From contig NZ_JAKGCS010000036.1 of the NCBI RefSeq assembly GCF_021556395.1, forward strand, positions 558,001-622,000: a stretch of 64,000 bases of DNA, read 5' to 3'. The number at the start of each line of letters is the position of its first letter. Position 1 is the first letter of the stretch. Below, one piece after another: positions 35,545-43,467 of this stretch. The notes beneath the pieces are model-generated. The model searched no databases. It saw only the letters and a list, made by a program, of their open reading frames with translations, and was not told the origin of the DNA. The position numbers and the translations under genes were made by a program. Origin of the DNA: Acuticoccus kalidii (GTDB taxonomy: Bacteria; Pseudomonadota; Alphaproteobacteria; Rhizobiales; Amorphaceae).

Positions 35545-36539
35545 GCGTCTCGTCGGCGGAGGGCGAGACGGTCGCGCTCGCGTTCGACGACAACCGGCTG
35601 GCGAGCGAGCTCTTCGGCCAATTCGATCAACACCTCGCCATTTTGGAATCGAAGCTCGACGTGCAGGCGAGCGCGCGCGGCAACGAGGTGACGATCCGCG
35701 GGAGCGAGGAAGCGTGCGCACAGGCGCGCCTCGCCCTTCATCACCTCTATCAACGTCTCAAGAAGGGCCACCGGATCGAGCGGGCGGACGTCGACGGCGC
35801 GGTCCGCATGGCCCGCCTCAAGGATCGCCAGCTATCGCTGCCGACGATCGAGCGGCCCCAATCGGTCGCCCAGATCGCGACGCGCAAGCGCCAGGTCGAG
35901 GCCCGTTCGCCGATGCAGAACGCCTATATCCGGGCGCTCGAGGCGAACGAGATGGTGTTCGGCGTCGGTCCGGCGGGCACCGGCAAGACCTTCCTCGCCG
36001 TCGCCTTCGCCGCGCAATGCCTTGAACGCGGCATCGTCGAACGCATCATCCTGTCGCGTCCCGCGGTGGAGGCGGGCGAGCGGCTCGGCTTCCTCCCCGG
36101 CGACATGAAAGAGAAGGTCGACCCCTATCTCAGGCCGCTCTACGACGCGCTCTATGAGATGATGCCGGCGGACAAGGTCGATCGGGGCCTGCAGACCGGC
36201 GTGATCGAGGTCGCGCCGCTCGCCTTCATGCGCGGGCGCACGCTGAACAACGCCGTCGCGATCCTCGATGAGGCGCAGAACACGACGGCGATGCAGATGA
36301 AGATGTTTCTGACCCGTCTCGGCGAGAATGCGCGCATGGTCGTGACCGGCGATCCGTCACAGATCGATCTTCCGAACGGCGTGCCGTCGGGCCTCAAGGA
36401 GGCGCTTCGGATTCTGCGGGGCGTGGAGGGGATCGCGCAGATCCGTTTCCGCGGCGAAGATGTCGTGCGGCACGAGCTTGTGGCGCGGATCGTCGCCGCT
36501 TATGATGAAGATGCGAAGAAGCAGGAAGATGGGGAATGA
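35541..36539 (+). CDS. phoH: PhoH-family ATPase
   Basis: The protein has 332 residues from a TTG at 35541 that overlaps the miaB stop and has GAGG upstream; this places the start where homologues begin. A small N-terminal KH-like/PhoH N domain spans about 10-85. The P-loop ATPase domain has Walker A GPAGTGKT near 142-149 and Walker [11 protein letters not shown], with [12 protein letters not shown] as a sensor-like motif. PhoH ATPases are thought to act on RNA as helicase-like or ribosome maturation factors together with YbeY, encoded next with a four-base overlap. The exact substrate is not settled. Confidence 0.95.
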   Translation: MSVSSAEGETVALAFDDNRLASELFGQFDQHLAILESKLDVQASARGNEVTIRGSEEACAQARLALHHLYQRLKKGHRIERADVDGAVRMARLKDRQLSLPTIERPQSVAQIATRKRQVEARSPMQNAYIRALEANEMVFGVGPAGTGKTFLAVAFAAQCLERGIVERIILSRPAVEAGERLGFLPGDMKEKVDPYLRPLYDALYEMMPADKVDRGLQTGVIEVAPLAFMRGRTLNNAVAILDEAQNTTAMQMKMFLTRLGENARMVVTGDPSQIDLPNGVPSGLKEALRILRGVEGIAQIRFRGEDVVRHELVARIVAAYDEDAKKQEDGE

Positions 36540-37045
36540 CCCCGACCCTCGATGAGGATGTGACGGCCGGGCCAGCATCGCTGCCGGCGTCCGTTCGCGT
36601 GGACGACGAGCGATGGTCGACGTCCGATCCGATCGGGCTGGCCGATGTCGTCCTGACCGCGCTCTCCGCTTCGTCCGTCGCGCCGGCTTTTCCGGCGTCG
36701 GCCGATATTCTCTTCACCAGCAATGACGTGATGGCGGATCTCAACGCCCGTTATCGCGGCAAAGACGGGCCGACCAACGTGTTGGCCTTCCCCTCGGGCG
36801 AGGCGCCGATGGCCGGTGTTCCGCTGTCATTGGGGGGCATCGCCCTCGGTTTTGAAAGGGCGGAGCAGGAAGCGCGTGAGCGGGCCATTCCATTGACCCA
36901 CCATGCGACCCATTTGACGCTGCACGGTATGCTGCATCTGCTCGGGTTCGACCATGAGGACGAGGCCGAGAGAGTCGAGATGGAGCGTGTCGAAATCAAC
37001 ATTTTAGGGGGGCTCGGAATCCCGAACCCTTACGAAGGGAGCTGA
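36536..37045 (+). CDS. ybeY: Endoribonuclease YbeY
   Basis: YbeY is a zinc-dependent single-strand RNase in 16S rRNA 3' maturation and ribosome quality control. The protein has 169 residues; its ATG overlaps the phoH stop. The zinc motif HGMLHLLGFDHEDE (about 129-142) contains the three histidines in H-X3-H-X5-H spacing. RYRGKDGPTNVLAFP is the conserved substrate-groove segment with its arginine. The N-terminal 25 residues are acidic and variable. It is between phoH and corC, the usual order. Confidence 0.96.
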   Translation: MTPTLDEDVTAGPASLPASVRVDDERWSTSDPIGLADVVLTALSASSVAPAFPASADILFTSNDVMADLNARYRGKDGPTNVLAFPSGEAPMAGVPLSLGGIALGFERAEQEARERAIPLTHHATHLTLHGMLHLLGFDHEDEAERVEMERVEINILGGLGIPNPYEGS

Positions 37046-37080
37046 AAGAGCGCCCGTAACTGGAGCGCTTGAAAGGACAG

Positions 37081-38067
37081 ATGGCCGACGCAGATAGTCC
37101 CCGCGCGGCTGTCCCTAACGGGACGGCCGCCGCAAATAAGCCCGATGGTGAGGAAGGTTGGTTCGACCGCGTCCTGACCGTCTTCGGCCTTCGACCGACC
37201 GAAGGCCTGCGCGAGAATCTCGCCCAAGCGCTCGCCGACGACGCGGGAGAAGATTCGATCTTCTCCACCGAAGAGCGACGCCTTCTTCAGAACATCCTAT
37301 CGTTGCGAGACGTGCGGATTCTCGATGTCATGGTCCCGCGGGCCGACATCGACGCCGTCACGGAGGCGATCTCGCTCGCCGATCTGATGAAGATGTTTCG
37401 CGAGGCGGGCCATTCGCGCCTGCCGGTCTATCGCGAGACGCTCGACGATCCGGTCGGCTTCGTCCACGCGAAGGACGTGATGATCCACGTCGCCGAGGAG
37501 GCGATGGCGGAAGAGGGCCTCAATTTCGGTGCCGTCGACCTCTCGCGTCCGCTGGTCGACCTCGATATCATTCGCCCGGTTTTGTTCGTGCCCCCCTCGA
37601 TGCCGGCGATGGACCTTATGGTTCGGATGCAGGCGAACCGCACCCAGCTCGCCCTCGTCGTCGACGAATATGGCGGGACGGACGGTCTCGTCTCGCTCGA
37701 AGACCTCATCGAAGAGGTCGTCGGCGACATCGAGGATGAGTATGACTGGCCGGACGAGCCGACCATGACGGCGGTCGACGAGAGGGTCTGGTATGCGGAC
37801 GCGCGGGTCGCAGTGGACGATTTCGCCGAGGAGGCCGGTATCGCCTTCCCGGACAAAGAGCTGCTCGAGGAGGTCGATACGCTCGGTGGCATCGTCTTCG
37901 CCATTCTCGGCCGCGTTCCCGTCCGCGGAGAGCTCGTCTCGTCGCCTGACCTTCCGGGCTTCGAGTTCGAGGTGCTCGACGCCGACCCGCGTCGCATCAA
38001 GCGCGTCAAGGTAACGTGCCCTGACGATGCGGTTCTTCCCAAGGAGCAATACGACAGCGGCAAGTGA
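37081..38067 (+). CDS. CBS-domain hemolysin/CorC-family protein
   Basis: The protein has 328 residues from the ATG at 37081; a TTG at 37069 with GGAG five bases ahead is an alternative. It is a soluble CorC/TlyC-type protein without membrane helices. Two CBS domains span about 75-205 (VMVPRADIDAVTEAISLADL, then LVVDEYGGTDGLVSLEDLIEE), a nucleotide-sensing module. The C-terminal CorC_HlyC domain spans about 230-320, with DTLGGIVFAILGRVPVRGE. Relatives are linked to magnesium/cobalt efflux or lipid-coupled envelope functions. Its consistent neighbour lnt suggests an envelope role. Its stop is 10 bases before the lnt start. Confidence 0.9.
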   Translation: MADADSPRAAVPNGTAAANKPDGEEGWFDRVLTVFGLRPTEGLRENLAQALADDAGEDSIFSTEERRLLQNILSLRDVRILDVMVPRADIDAVTEAISLADLMKMFREAGHSRLPVYRETLDDPVGFVHAKDVMIHVAEEAMAEEGLNFGAVDLSRPLVDLDIIRPVLFVPPSMPAMDLMVRMQANRTQLALVVDEYGGTDGLVSLEDLIEEVVGDIEDEYDWPDEPTMTAVDERVWYADARVAVDDFAEEAGIAFPDKELLEEVDTLGGIVFAILGRVPVRGELVSSPDLPGFEFEVLDADPRRIKRVKVTCPDDAVLPKEQYDSGK

Positions 38068-38077
38068 CGCAGACGCG

Positions 38078-39832
38078 ATGACCGCCTCCGCACGCACGCC
38101 GGGCGCGATGTGGTCCGATGATCGGCGCCCGGGCACTGCGGTGCCCGCGGCGGCGCTCGGGGCCTCGACATCGGACTCCGCCACCGGCGGGGTCGGCGCC
38201 ACATCGGCGGCCGAGACCGGCGCCGAGGTCAATGCGCGCGTGCGCGCCGACGCCACGTCGGGCGGCGAGTCGATCGCCGGAGATCTCGGTCGATATCTGC
38301 GCCGTCGGCGGATACGGCTCCTGTTGGCATTCCTCGCGGGCGTTCTCCTCGCCTTCGGGCTGCCGCCTTACGATATTCTGCCGGCGATCTTCGCCTATAG
38401 CCTCTTCATCCCCGTTCTCGTGATCGGGGACGCGTGGGCGAAGCGCCCGCTACTGGAACGCGCCCTTCTCGGGGCGGCGTTCGGCTTCGGCTATCATCTC
38501 ATGGGACTATGGTGGGTCGGCGCGGCCTTCCTGGTGGACGCCGATACGTTCGGGGTGTTGCTGCCGTTCGGCGTCATTGGGCTGCCGCTGCTGCTGTGTC
38601 CCTTCTACGCGCTCGCGGCGGCTCTCACGGGTCTGGCGCCGCCCTCGATCGCGTGGCGCACCGTGGCGTTCGCGATCGCGCTCTCCTTCACGGACTATCT
38701 GCGCGGCATCCTCTTCACGGGCTTTCCCTGGAACACGGCGGGGTTCGGGCTGTCGAACGCGACGATTCTCGCCCAGAGCGCAGCGGTGGTCGGCGTCAAC
38801 GGCCTCGCGATCGCGGCCGTCCTGTTCGGCGCGACGCCGGCGATCCTTCTCTTCAAGACGAGCCGCTGGCTGCTCGTCCCGACGGCGGCGATCTTCGGGG
38901 TCATGCTCCTGTTCGGTCTCGACCGGCTCAGCAACGCGCCGGTGGCGGCGGCGGATACGCAGCGGGTGAGGGTGGTCCAGCCATCGATCCCGCAGGACCA
39001 GAAGTGGCAGACCGGGCGCCGTGACGAGATCTGGCAGACGCTCCTCGACCTTTCAAAGTCCGATGGCGGCAGGCCGCCCGACGTCGTCGTCTGGCCGGAA
39101 ACGTCGATCCCCTTCCTCTATCGTTCGCCGAGCCTGGAAGCGACGGAGGTCGCAGAGGCGCTGCAATGGACCGCGACTCTCGTCACCGGCGCTGTCGAGC
39201 TTGCCGAGGGAAGCGACCGGCAAAAGGTGACGAACAGCATCCTCGTGGTGGGCCCCGACGGCGAGGTGAAGCAGCGCTATGACAAGGTGCACCTCGTTCC
39301 GTTCGGCGAATATGTGCCGTTCGCCGGACTTCTCGAGCAGGTGGGGTTTCGCGGCTTCGTCGAGCAGGCGGGCGACTTCGAGGCGGGGGAGCAGCGCGAG
39401 TCGCTGATCGTGCCGGGCCTTCCGAAGGCGCTGCCCTTGATCTGCTATGAGGTGATCTTTCCCAGCCTTCGGCCCGGACGCGATGTCGCGTGGATCGTGA
39501 ACGTCACCAACGACGCCTGGTTCGGCGACACGCCCGGCCCGCGCCAGCATCTGCGTCAGGCGCAGCTGCGCGCGATCGAAGAGGGGCTTCCGGTGGTCCG
39601 CGCCGCCAATAACGGCATTTCGGCGGTGATCGACACCGAAGGGCGCACCGTCGCCGAGTTGCCGCTCAACGCACGCGCTGCGATCGATGCGCAGCTTCCG
39701 CGCGTGCGCAGTGCACTTTATCCTGCGCTGGGCGACCGTCCACTTTTCGTGGTATGGTTGCTCGCAATCGTGGCAGCGGGCGCATGGCGCCTCCGGCGAG
39801 GCGCGCAGCGCGAGAAAAAGTCCGCATCCTGA
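38078..39832 (+). CDS. lnt: Apolipoprotein N-acyltransferase
   Basis: Lnt adds the third acyl chain to the N-terminal cysteine of lipoproteins at the inner membrane, producing the substrate form for LolCDE/LolA export. The protein has 584 residues from the ATG at 38078. The first 70 residues are Ala/Ser/Thr/Gly-rich and absent from most homologues, so the true start may be further in (ATG at 38108). About six to seven membrane helices are followed by the nitrilase-like periplasmic domain with the catalytic triad: Glu in VVWPETSIPF (about 340), Lys in RYDKVHLVPFGEYVPF (about 401) and Cys in PLICYEVIFP (about 455). A final membrane helix ends the protein. The rhizobial orthologue is known as the acid-tolerance gene actA. 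Confidence 0.95.
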   Translation: MTASARTPGAMWSDDRRPGTAVPAAALGASTSDSATGGVGATSAAETGAEVNARVRADATSGGESIAGDLGRYLRRRRIRLLLAFLAGVLLAFGLPPYDILPAIFAYSLFIPVLVIGDAWAKRPLLERALLGAAFGFGYHLMGLWWVGAAFLVDADTFGVLLPFGVIGLPLLLCPFYALAAALTGLAPPSIAWRTVAFAIALSFTDYLRGILFTGFPWNTAGFGLSNATILAQSAAVVGVNGLAIAAVLFGATPAILLFKTSRWLLVPTAAIFGVMLLFGLDRLSNAPVAAADTQRVRVVQPSIPQDQKWQTGRRDEIWQTLLDLSKSDGGRPPDVVVWPETSIPFLYRSPSLEATEVAEALQWTATLVTGAVELAEGSDRQKVTNSILVVGPDGEVKQRYDKVHLVPFGEYVPFAGLLEQVGFRGFVEQAGDFEAGEQRESLIVPGLPKALPLICYEVIFPSLRPGRDVAWIVNVTNDAWFGDTPGPRQHLRQAQLRAIEEGLPVVRAANNGISAVIDTEGRTVAELPLNARAAIDAQLPRVRSALYPALGDRPLFVVWLLAIVAAGAWRLRRGAQREKKSAS

Positions 39833-39878
39833 GCGGTTGTCTCAACCTTCGCGTTTTTGCGTATAAAACACTTTTTAC

Positions 39879-39908
39879 TTGTTCGTCTGCAACCGAATGG
39901 GGTATAAG
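39879..39908 (+). promoter_or_regulatory. Candidate promoter for the PhrR-like regulator
   Basis: TTGTTC (39879-39884) and TATAAG (39903-39908) are 18 bases apart in an AT-rich stretch. A second TATAAA lies at about 39862. It is 95 bases ahead of the regulator start. The sequence elements are seen; activity is inferred. Confidence 0.4.
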
Positions 39909-40002
39909 CCCATTTGTCTCGCGCAATCCGAATGGAGCTGCACCAGCGGTCAACGGCCTTCCGGCGACCCCGCAGCGTCCGCACCCTTTTGTTGAGTGAG
40001 GC

Positions 40003-40467
40003 ATGGCGATGGAACAGTGTGTGGCGATGGCGCCCAGGAAACAGCCCAACCCGATCGACATCCATGTCGGGAGCCGTCTGAAGTTGCGGCGCACCCTGAT
40101 GGGGATGACGCAGGAAAAGCTCGGCGACCAGCTCGGCGTGACCTTCCAGCAGGTCCAGAAATACGAGAAGGGCGCGAACCGTATCGGGGCGAGCCGCCTG
40201 CAGGAAATTTCGCAGATCCTGGAAGTCCCGGTCTCCTTCTTCTTCGAGGACGCCTCACACGTCACGGGTGAAGCCGCGGCGCCGAACCGGGTGGCCGAAT
40301 TCGGTTTCGCCGAGGACCACGCCACCCCGTTCGAGATCTCCCGTGGCAGCACGAGCGAGGCTCATGCGCTCGCCCGCGCCTTCAGCCAGATCCAGGACGC
40401 GCGAATCCGCCGCCGCATCATCGACCTCGTCGAGACGCTCGCCGACTCGCATTCTCACCGGATCTGA
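40003..40467 (+). CDS. XRE-family transcriptional regulator, PhrR-like
   Basis: The protein has 154 residues from the ATG at 40003, with GTGAGG just upstream. The helix-turn-helix domain spans about 18-78, with a SinR/Cro-like sequence (LKLRRTLMGMTQEKLGDQ, FQQVQKYEKGANRI, ASRLQEISQILEVPVSFFF). The C-terminal part ends with a helix ALARAFSQIQDARIRRRIIDLV. This matches the regulator that lies between lnt and metK in many Hyphomicrobiales; the Sinorhizobium member PhrR is induced at low pH. Location next to metK suggests possible influence on methionine/SAM metabolism, but no operator was identified. Confidence 0.92.
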   Translation: MAMEQCVAMAPRKQPNPIDIHVGSRLKLRRTLMGMTQEKLGDQLGVTFQQVQKYEKGANRIGASRLQEISQILEVPVSFFFEDASHVTGEAAAPNRVAEFGFAEDHATPFEISRGSTSEAHALARAFSQIQDARIRRRIIDLVETLADSHSHRI

Positions 40468-40843
40468 GCCACCGCGGCGGGTGCGGGAATCAGGCCGGCC
40501 TCCATTCGGATCCTGCACCCGTAAATCGCGTGGCGCCGATTATTCCATCTACACGTGTCGTCTCGCGCCGCGTCGCCGCGAAGTATCGCGAAGCGTGGCG
40601 CTCCGCCTAAATCGCGCGGAACACGGACGAATCGGCCGCCAGGCGTGGCCGTTTCGGAGCGCCGCCGGGGCGCACTCGTCCGAGCCGTTGTTGACCAACA
40701 CGGGCGCATTTGGTTGAACAGGGCTCGCCCGGTGCCGTTCATTGTTGCGGTGCCGGGCGATTTTCGTCTCAGGGCTGCGGTCAGCCCGTCCACTTACCCT
40801 CCGGTGGCGACGACCGGTCCGCCCCGGCAAGAAAGTTATCAAT
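40468..40843 (+). promoter_or_regulatory. Structured leader region upstream of metK
   Basis: There is no gene in these 376 bases. Three hairpins are stacked shortly before the metK start: 40727-40758 (about 12 pairs including two or three G-U, nine-base loop), 40772-40787 (GGGCTG/CAGCCC, four-base loop) and 40801-40817 (CCGGT/ACCGG, seven-base loop). The metK ribosome site AAGAAAG is weak, and the start is TTG. The set could be a SAM-responsive leader or an ordinary folded 5' UTR. It does not fit the SAM-II or SAM/SAH riboswitch consensus that I know. Confidence 0.45.
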
Positions 40844-42013
40844 TTGGCCCGGAAATCCTATCTGTTCTCCAGCGAGTCGGTCTCCGAAGGCCATCCGGAC
40901 AAGGTCTGTGACCGAATTTCCGACGCGGTCGTCGACGCATTTCTGGCCGAGATGCCGGAAGCGCGCGTGGCGTGCGAGACCCTCGCCACCACCAACCGTG
41001 TCGTGATCGCGGGTGAAACGCGCGGTCCCGATTCCATCACCGCCGACCGTATCGAGCAGCTTGCGCGCGACGCCATTCGCGACATCGGCTACGAGCAGGA
41101 CGGCTTCCACTGGAAGACGGCCGACGTCGCCGTTCATCTGCACGCGCAGTCCGCCCACATCGCTCAGGGCGTCGACGCAGCGGGCAATAAAGACGAAGGC
41201 GCCGGCGATCAGGGCATCATGTTCGGGTATGCCTGCACCGAGACGCCGGTCCTCATGCCGGCTCCAATCCACTACAGCCACGCGATCCTGAAGCGCATGG
41301 CCGAGGCCCGCAAGTCCGGCGAAGCGCCGAAGCTCGGCCCGGACGCCAAGAGCCAGGTGACGCTGCGCTACGAGAACCGCGTTCCGGTCGCCTGCACGTC
41401 GGTCGTCGTGTCGACCCAGCACACCGACGAATCCATGACGTCCGACGACGTGCGCGCCGTCGTGGAGCCCTATGTGCGTGAAGTGATGCCCGCCGAATGG
41501 CTCACCAACGAGACGGTCTGGTACGTGAACCCGACCGGCAAGTTCGTGATCGGCGGTCCGGACGGCGATTGCGGCCTCACCGGGCGCAAGATCATCGTGG
41601 ACACCTATGGCGGTGCAGCCCCGCATGGCGGCGGCGCGTTCTCCGGCAAGGATCCCACGAAGGTTGACCGTTCCGCGGCATACGCGGCGCGCTATCTCGC
41701 GAAGAATGTCGTCGCGGCCGGCCTCGCCGACCGTTGCTGCATCCAGCTCGCTTACGCCATCGGCGTCTCCCAGCCTTTGTCGGTCTATGTCGACACCTAC
41801 GGGACGGGGAAAGTCGAGGAAGAGGCGATCGAGGCGGCCATTCAGCGCTCGATGGATCTCTCCCCGCGTGGTATCCGCACCGCGTTGCAGCTCAACCGCC
41901 CGATCTATGAGCGTTCCGCGGCATACGGCCATTTCGGCCGCGAGCCGGAAGCCGATGGCGGTTTTTCGTGGGAGAAGACGGATCTCGCCGACACACTCGC
42001 GCGCGGAGTCTGA
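40844..42013 (+). CDS. metK: S-adenosylmethionine synthetase
   Basis: MetK makes SAM from methionine and ATP in the cytoplasm, releasing phosphate and pyrophosphate. Start TTG at 40844 gives 389 residues and the family start [20 protein letters not shown]; an upstream in-frame TTG adds 34 residues without homology. Visible motifs are the metal/ATP segment [21 protein letters not shown] (methionine loop), [20 protein letters not shown] and [19 protein letters not shown] (P-loop-like). The complete set is present. The SAM produced feeds TrmB, RsmH and MiaB, all encoded in this window. The gene overlaps the possible start of the following GNAT-TrmB protein. Confidence 0.96.
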   Translation: MARKSYLFSSESVSEGHPDKVCDRISDAVVDAFLAEMPEARVACETLATTNRVVIAGETRGPDSITADRIEQLARDAIRDIGYEQDGFHWKTADVAVHLHAQSAHIAQGVDAAGNKDEGAGDQGIMFGYACTETPVLMPAPIHYSHAILKRMAEARKSGEAPKLGPDAKSQVTLRYENRVPVACTSVVVSTQHTDESMTSDDVRAVVEPYVREVMPAEWLTNETVWYVNPTGKFVIGGPDGDCGLTGRKIIVDTYGGAAPHGGGAFSGKDPTKVDRSAAYAARYLAKNVVAAGLADRCCIQLAYAIGVSQPLSVYVDTYGTGKVEEEAIEAAIQRSMDLSPRGIRTALQLNRPIYERSAAYGHFGREPEADGGFSWEKTDLADTLARGV

Positions 42014-43130
42014 TCGTCTGAGATTCCGCGAGGCGTCGCAGGACGACCTCGCGGATCTCGCCGACATCGTGGAGGCGGCCTTCGGCGTCTATGTCGAGGT
42101 GATCGGACGCCGCCCCCAACCCATGGACAAGGACTTCGCCGCCGCTCTCGCGACGCAGTCCATCCTCGTCTGCGAAATGGCGGGTGAGGATCGTCCATGC
42201 GGCTGCATCCTGTTCGAGCGGCTCGACGACGGAAACGGCTTCATCGACACCGTCGCCGTTCGCCCGGATGCGCAAGGGAAAGGGATCGGTCCCGCCCTGA
42301 TCGCCGCCGCCGAAGACCATGTCCGCCGGCAAGGCGCGACGATGATGACCCTCTACACCAACGCCAAGATGGCGCGGAATCTGACCCTTTATCCGAGCCT
42401 CGGCTATCGCGAGGTCGGCCGGGGGTGGGATCGCGGCTATGAGCGCGTGCGATACGAAAAGCCGCTCGCGCCCCCGATCGCGGTGAAACGCACCGTCGAA
42501 GGCCTGCACGGCCGCCGCCGCGTTCACGGCCACAAGGCCGATCCGACCTATGACCGCTTCGCCATCGACCCCGAAACGCCGTTCGACGCGGCGGCTCTTT
42601 TCGCGCGTCCGATGTCGGCGCTGCGGATGGAGATCGGCTTCGGCGGGGGCGAGCACCTCCTCCACCATGCGAGCATCGCGCCCGATATCGGCCTCATCGG
42701 GATCGAACCCTTCGAGAGCGGGATGATGAAGGCGATCCGCGCGATCGACCGAGAGGGGGCCGACAATGTCCGCCTTTATATGGGCGACGCGCGCCGCATC
42801 CTCGAATGGCTGCCGCAGGCCGCCCTCGACCGGGTAGATATCCTCTATCCGGACCCCTGGCCGAAGCGTAAGCACTGGAAGCGGCGGTTCATCTCGATCG
42901 ACGGGCTCGACCGTCTCGCCCGCGCCGTTCGCCCCGGCGGCACGGTCCGCTTCGCCTCCGACATTCCGTCTTATGTGACGTGGACGCGCGCCCATGTCGC
43001 CGCCCATCCCGATTTCGACCTCGAGCGCGACAGCGTTGACGCGTACCCGGATTGGCCGGGGACGCGCTACGAGGCAAAGGCCTTCCGGGAAGGGCGGACG
43101 CCGCGATATTTGGTGCTTGCGCGGCGCTGA
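41955..43130 (+). CDS. trmB: Fused GNAT acetyltransferase - tRNA (guanine-N7)-methyltransferase
   Basis: One uninterrupted frame encodes two domains. The N-terminal part (about 150 residues) is a GNAT acetyltransferase: [20 protein letters not shown], then [20 protein letters not shown] as the acetyl-CoA loop and [18 protein letters not shown]. After a linker (about [18 protein letters not shown]) comes TrmB, which methylates G46 of t[13 protein letters not shown] for SAM binding, [18 protein letters not shown] and the ending [18 protein letters not shown]. TrmB after metK is the normal order; the fusion is not. The start is unclear. ATG at 41955 lies inside metK and overlaps it by 59 bases; the GNAT homology itself begins just after the metK stop, where only CTG (42018) is available, with GGAG upstream. 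The gene symbol refers to the C-terminal domain. Confidence 0.85.
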   Translation: MAVFRGRRRISPTHSRAESDRLRFREASQDDLADLADIVEAAFGVYVEVIGRRPQPMDKDFAAALATQSILVCEMAGEDRPCGCILFERLDDGNGFIDTVAVRPDAQGKGIGPALIAAAEDHVRRQGATMMTLYTNAKMARNLTLYPSLGYREVGRGWDRGYERVRYEKPLAPPIAVKRTVEGLHGRRRVHGHKADPTYDRFAIDPETPFDAAALFARPMSALRMEIGFGGGEHLLHHASIAPDIGLIGIEPFESGMMKAIRAIDREGADNVRLYMGDARRILEWLPQAALDRVDILYPDPWPKRKHWKRRFISIDGLDRLARAVRPGGTVRFASDIPSYVTWTRAHVAAHPDFDLERDSVDAYPDWPGTRYEAKAFREGRTPRYLVLARR

Positions 43131-43205
43131 GGCCGGGCGCGTCGATGGGGCGCCGGGTGTGGCGCCGCCGCGGGGCTCCGACTCCACCCAGAAACAGGTC
43201 CGACG

Positions 43206-43350
43206 CCTGTTCCTCGAAGCCAGCCATCGCTGAATGAAGCCCTGAGCCGGATGGCGCGGCAGGGCAAGGGACGCTGCGCTCTTCGCCCTTGCCCTGCCAC
43301 GCCATCCGGCTCTTAACGGGCTTCAGCGATGGCTGGCTCCGAGGAACAGG
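43206..43350. repeat. 145-base near-perfect inverted repeat
   Basis: Two arms of about 65 bases (CCTGTTCCTCG...GCAGGGCAAGGG and its complement ending at 43350) are separated by a 15-base loop. There are only a few mismatches, plus a short imperfect stretch around 43233-43243/43314-43320. The inner 12 pairs are perfect. Just outside, AACAGG (43194-43199) could pair alternatively with the left end CCTGTT. It lies in the gap between convergent trmB and maeB, in addition to a separate normal terminator, and is far longer than a terminator needs to be. No flanking target duplication was seen. Confidence 0.85.
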
Positions 43351-43415
43351 CTAGGGGAGGCCCGTCCGTTTTCTTCTCTTTTGCGCCGCCGTGCCGGATG
43401 AGGCCTCGCGACGAA

Positions 43416-43445
43416 AAAAGCCGGCGCGGGAGGGCGCCGGCTTTT
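43416..43445. terminator. Bidirectional intrinsic terminator between trmB and maeB
   Basis: AAAAGCCGGCGC and GCGCCGGCTTTT form a 12-pair stem with a six-base loop; the A and T ends give U-tracts on both strands. It is 23 bases after the maeB stop. Confidence 0.85.
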
Positions 43446-43467
43446 GGGATCCTGAGGCGAGGGCGGG

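Noticed and set aside
40727-40846. Known SAM-II or SAM/SAH riboswitch ahead of metK
   Set aside because: The conserved pseudoknot sequences of these classes were not found; kept only as an undefined structured leader.
42889-43305. Minus-strand small gene over the trmB end and the inverted repeat
   Set aside because: Arg/Ser/Gly-rich shadow frame without a ribosome site; the inverted repeat explains the open frame.
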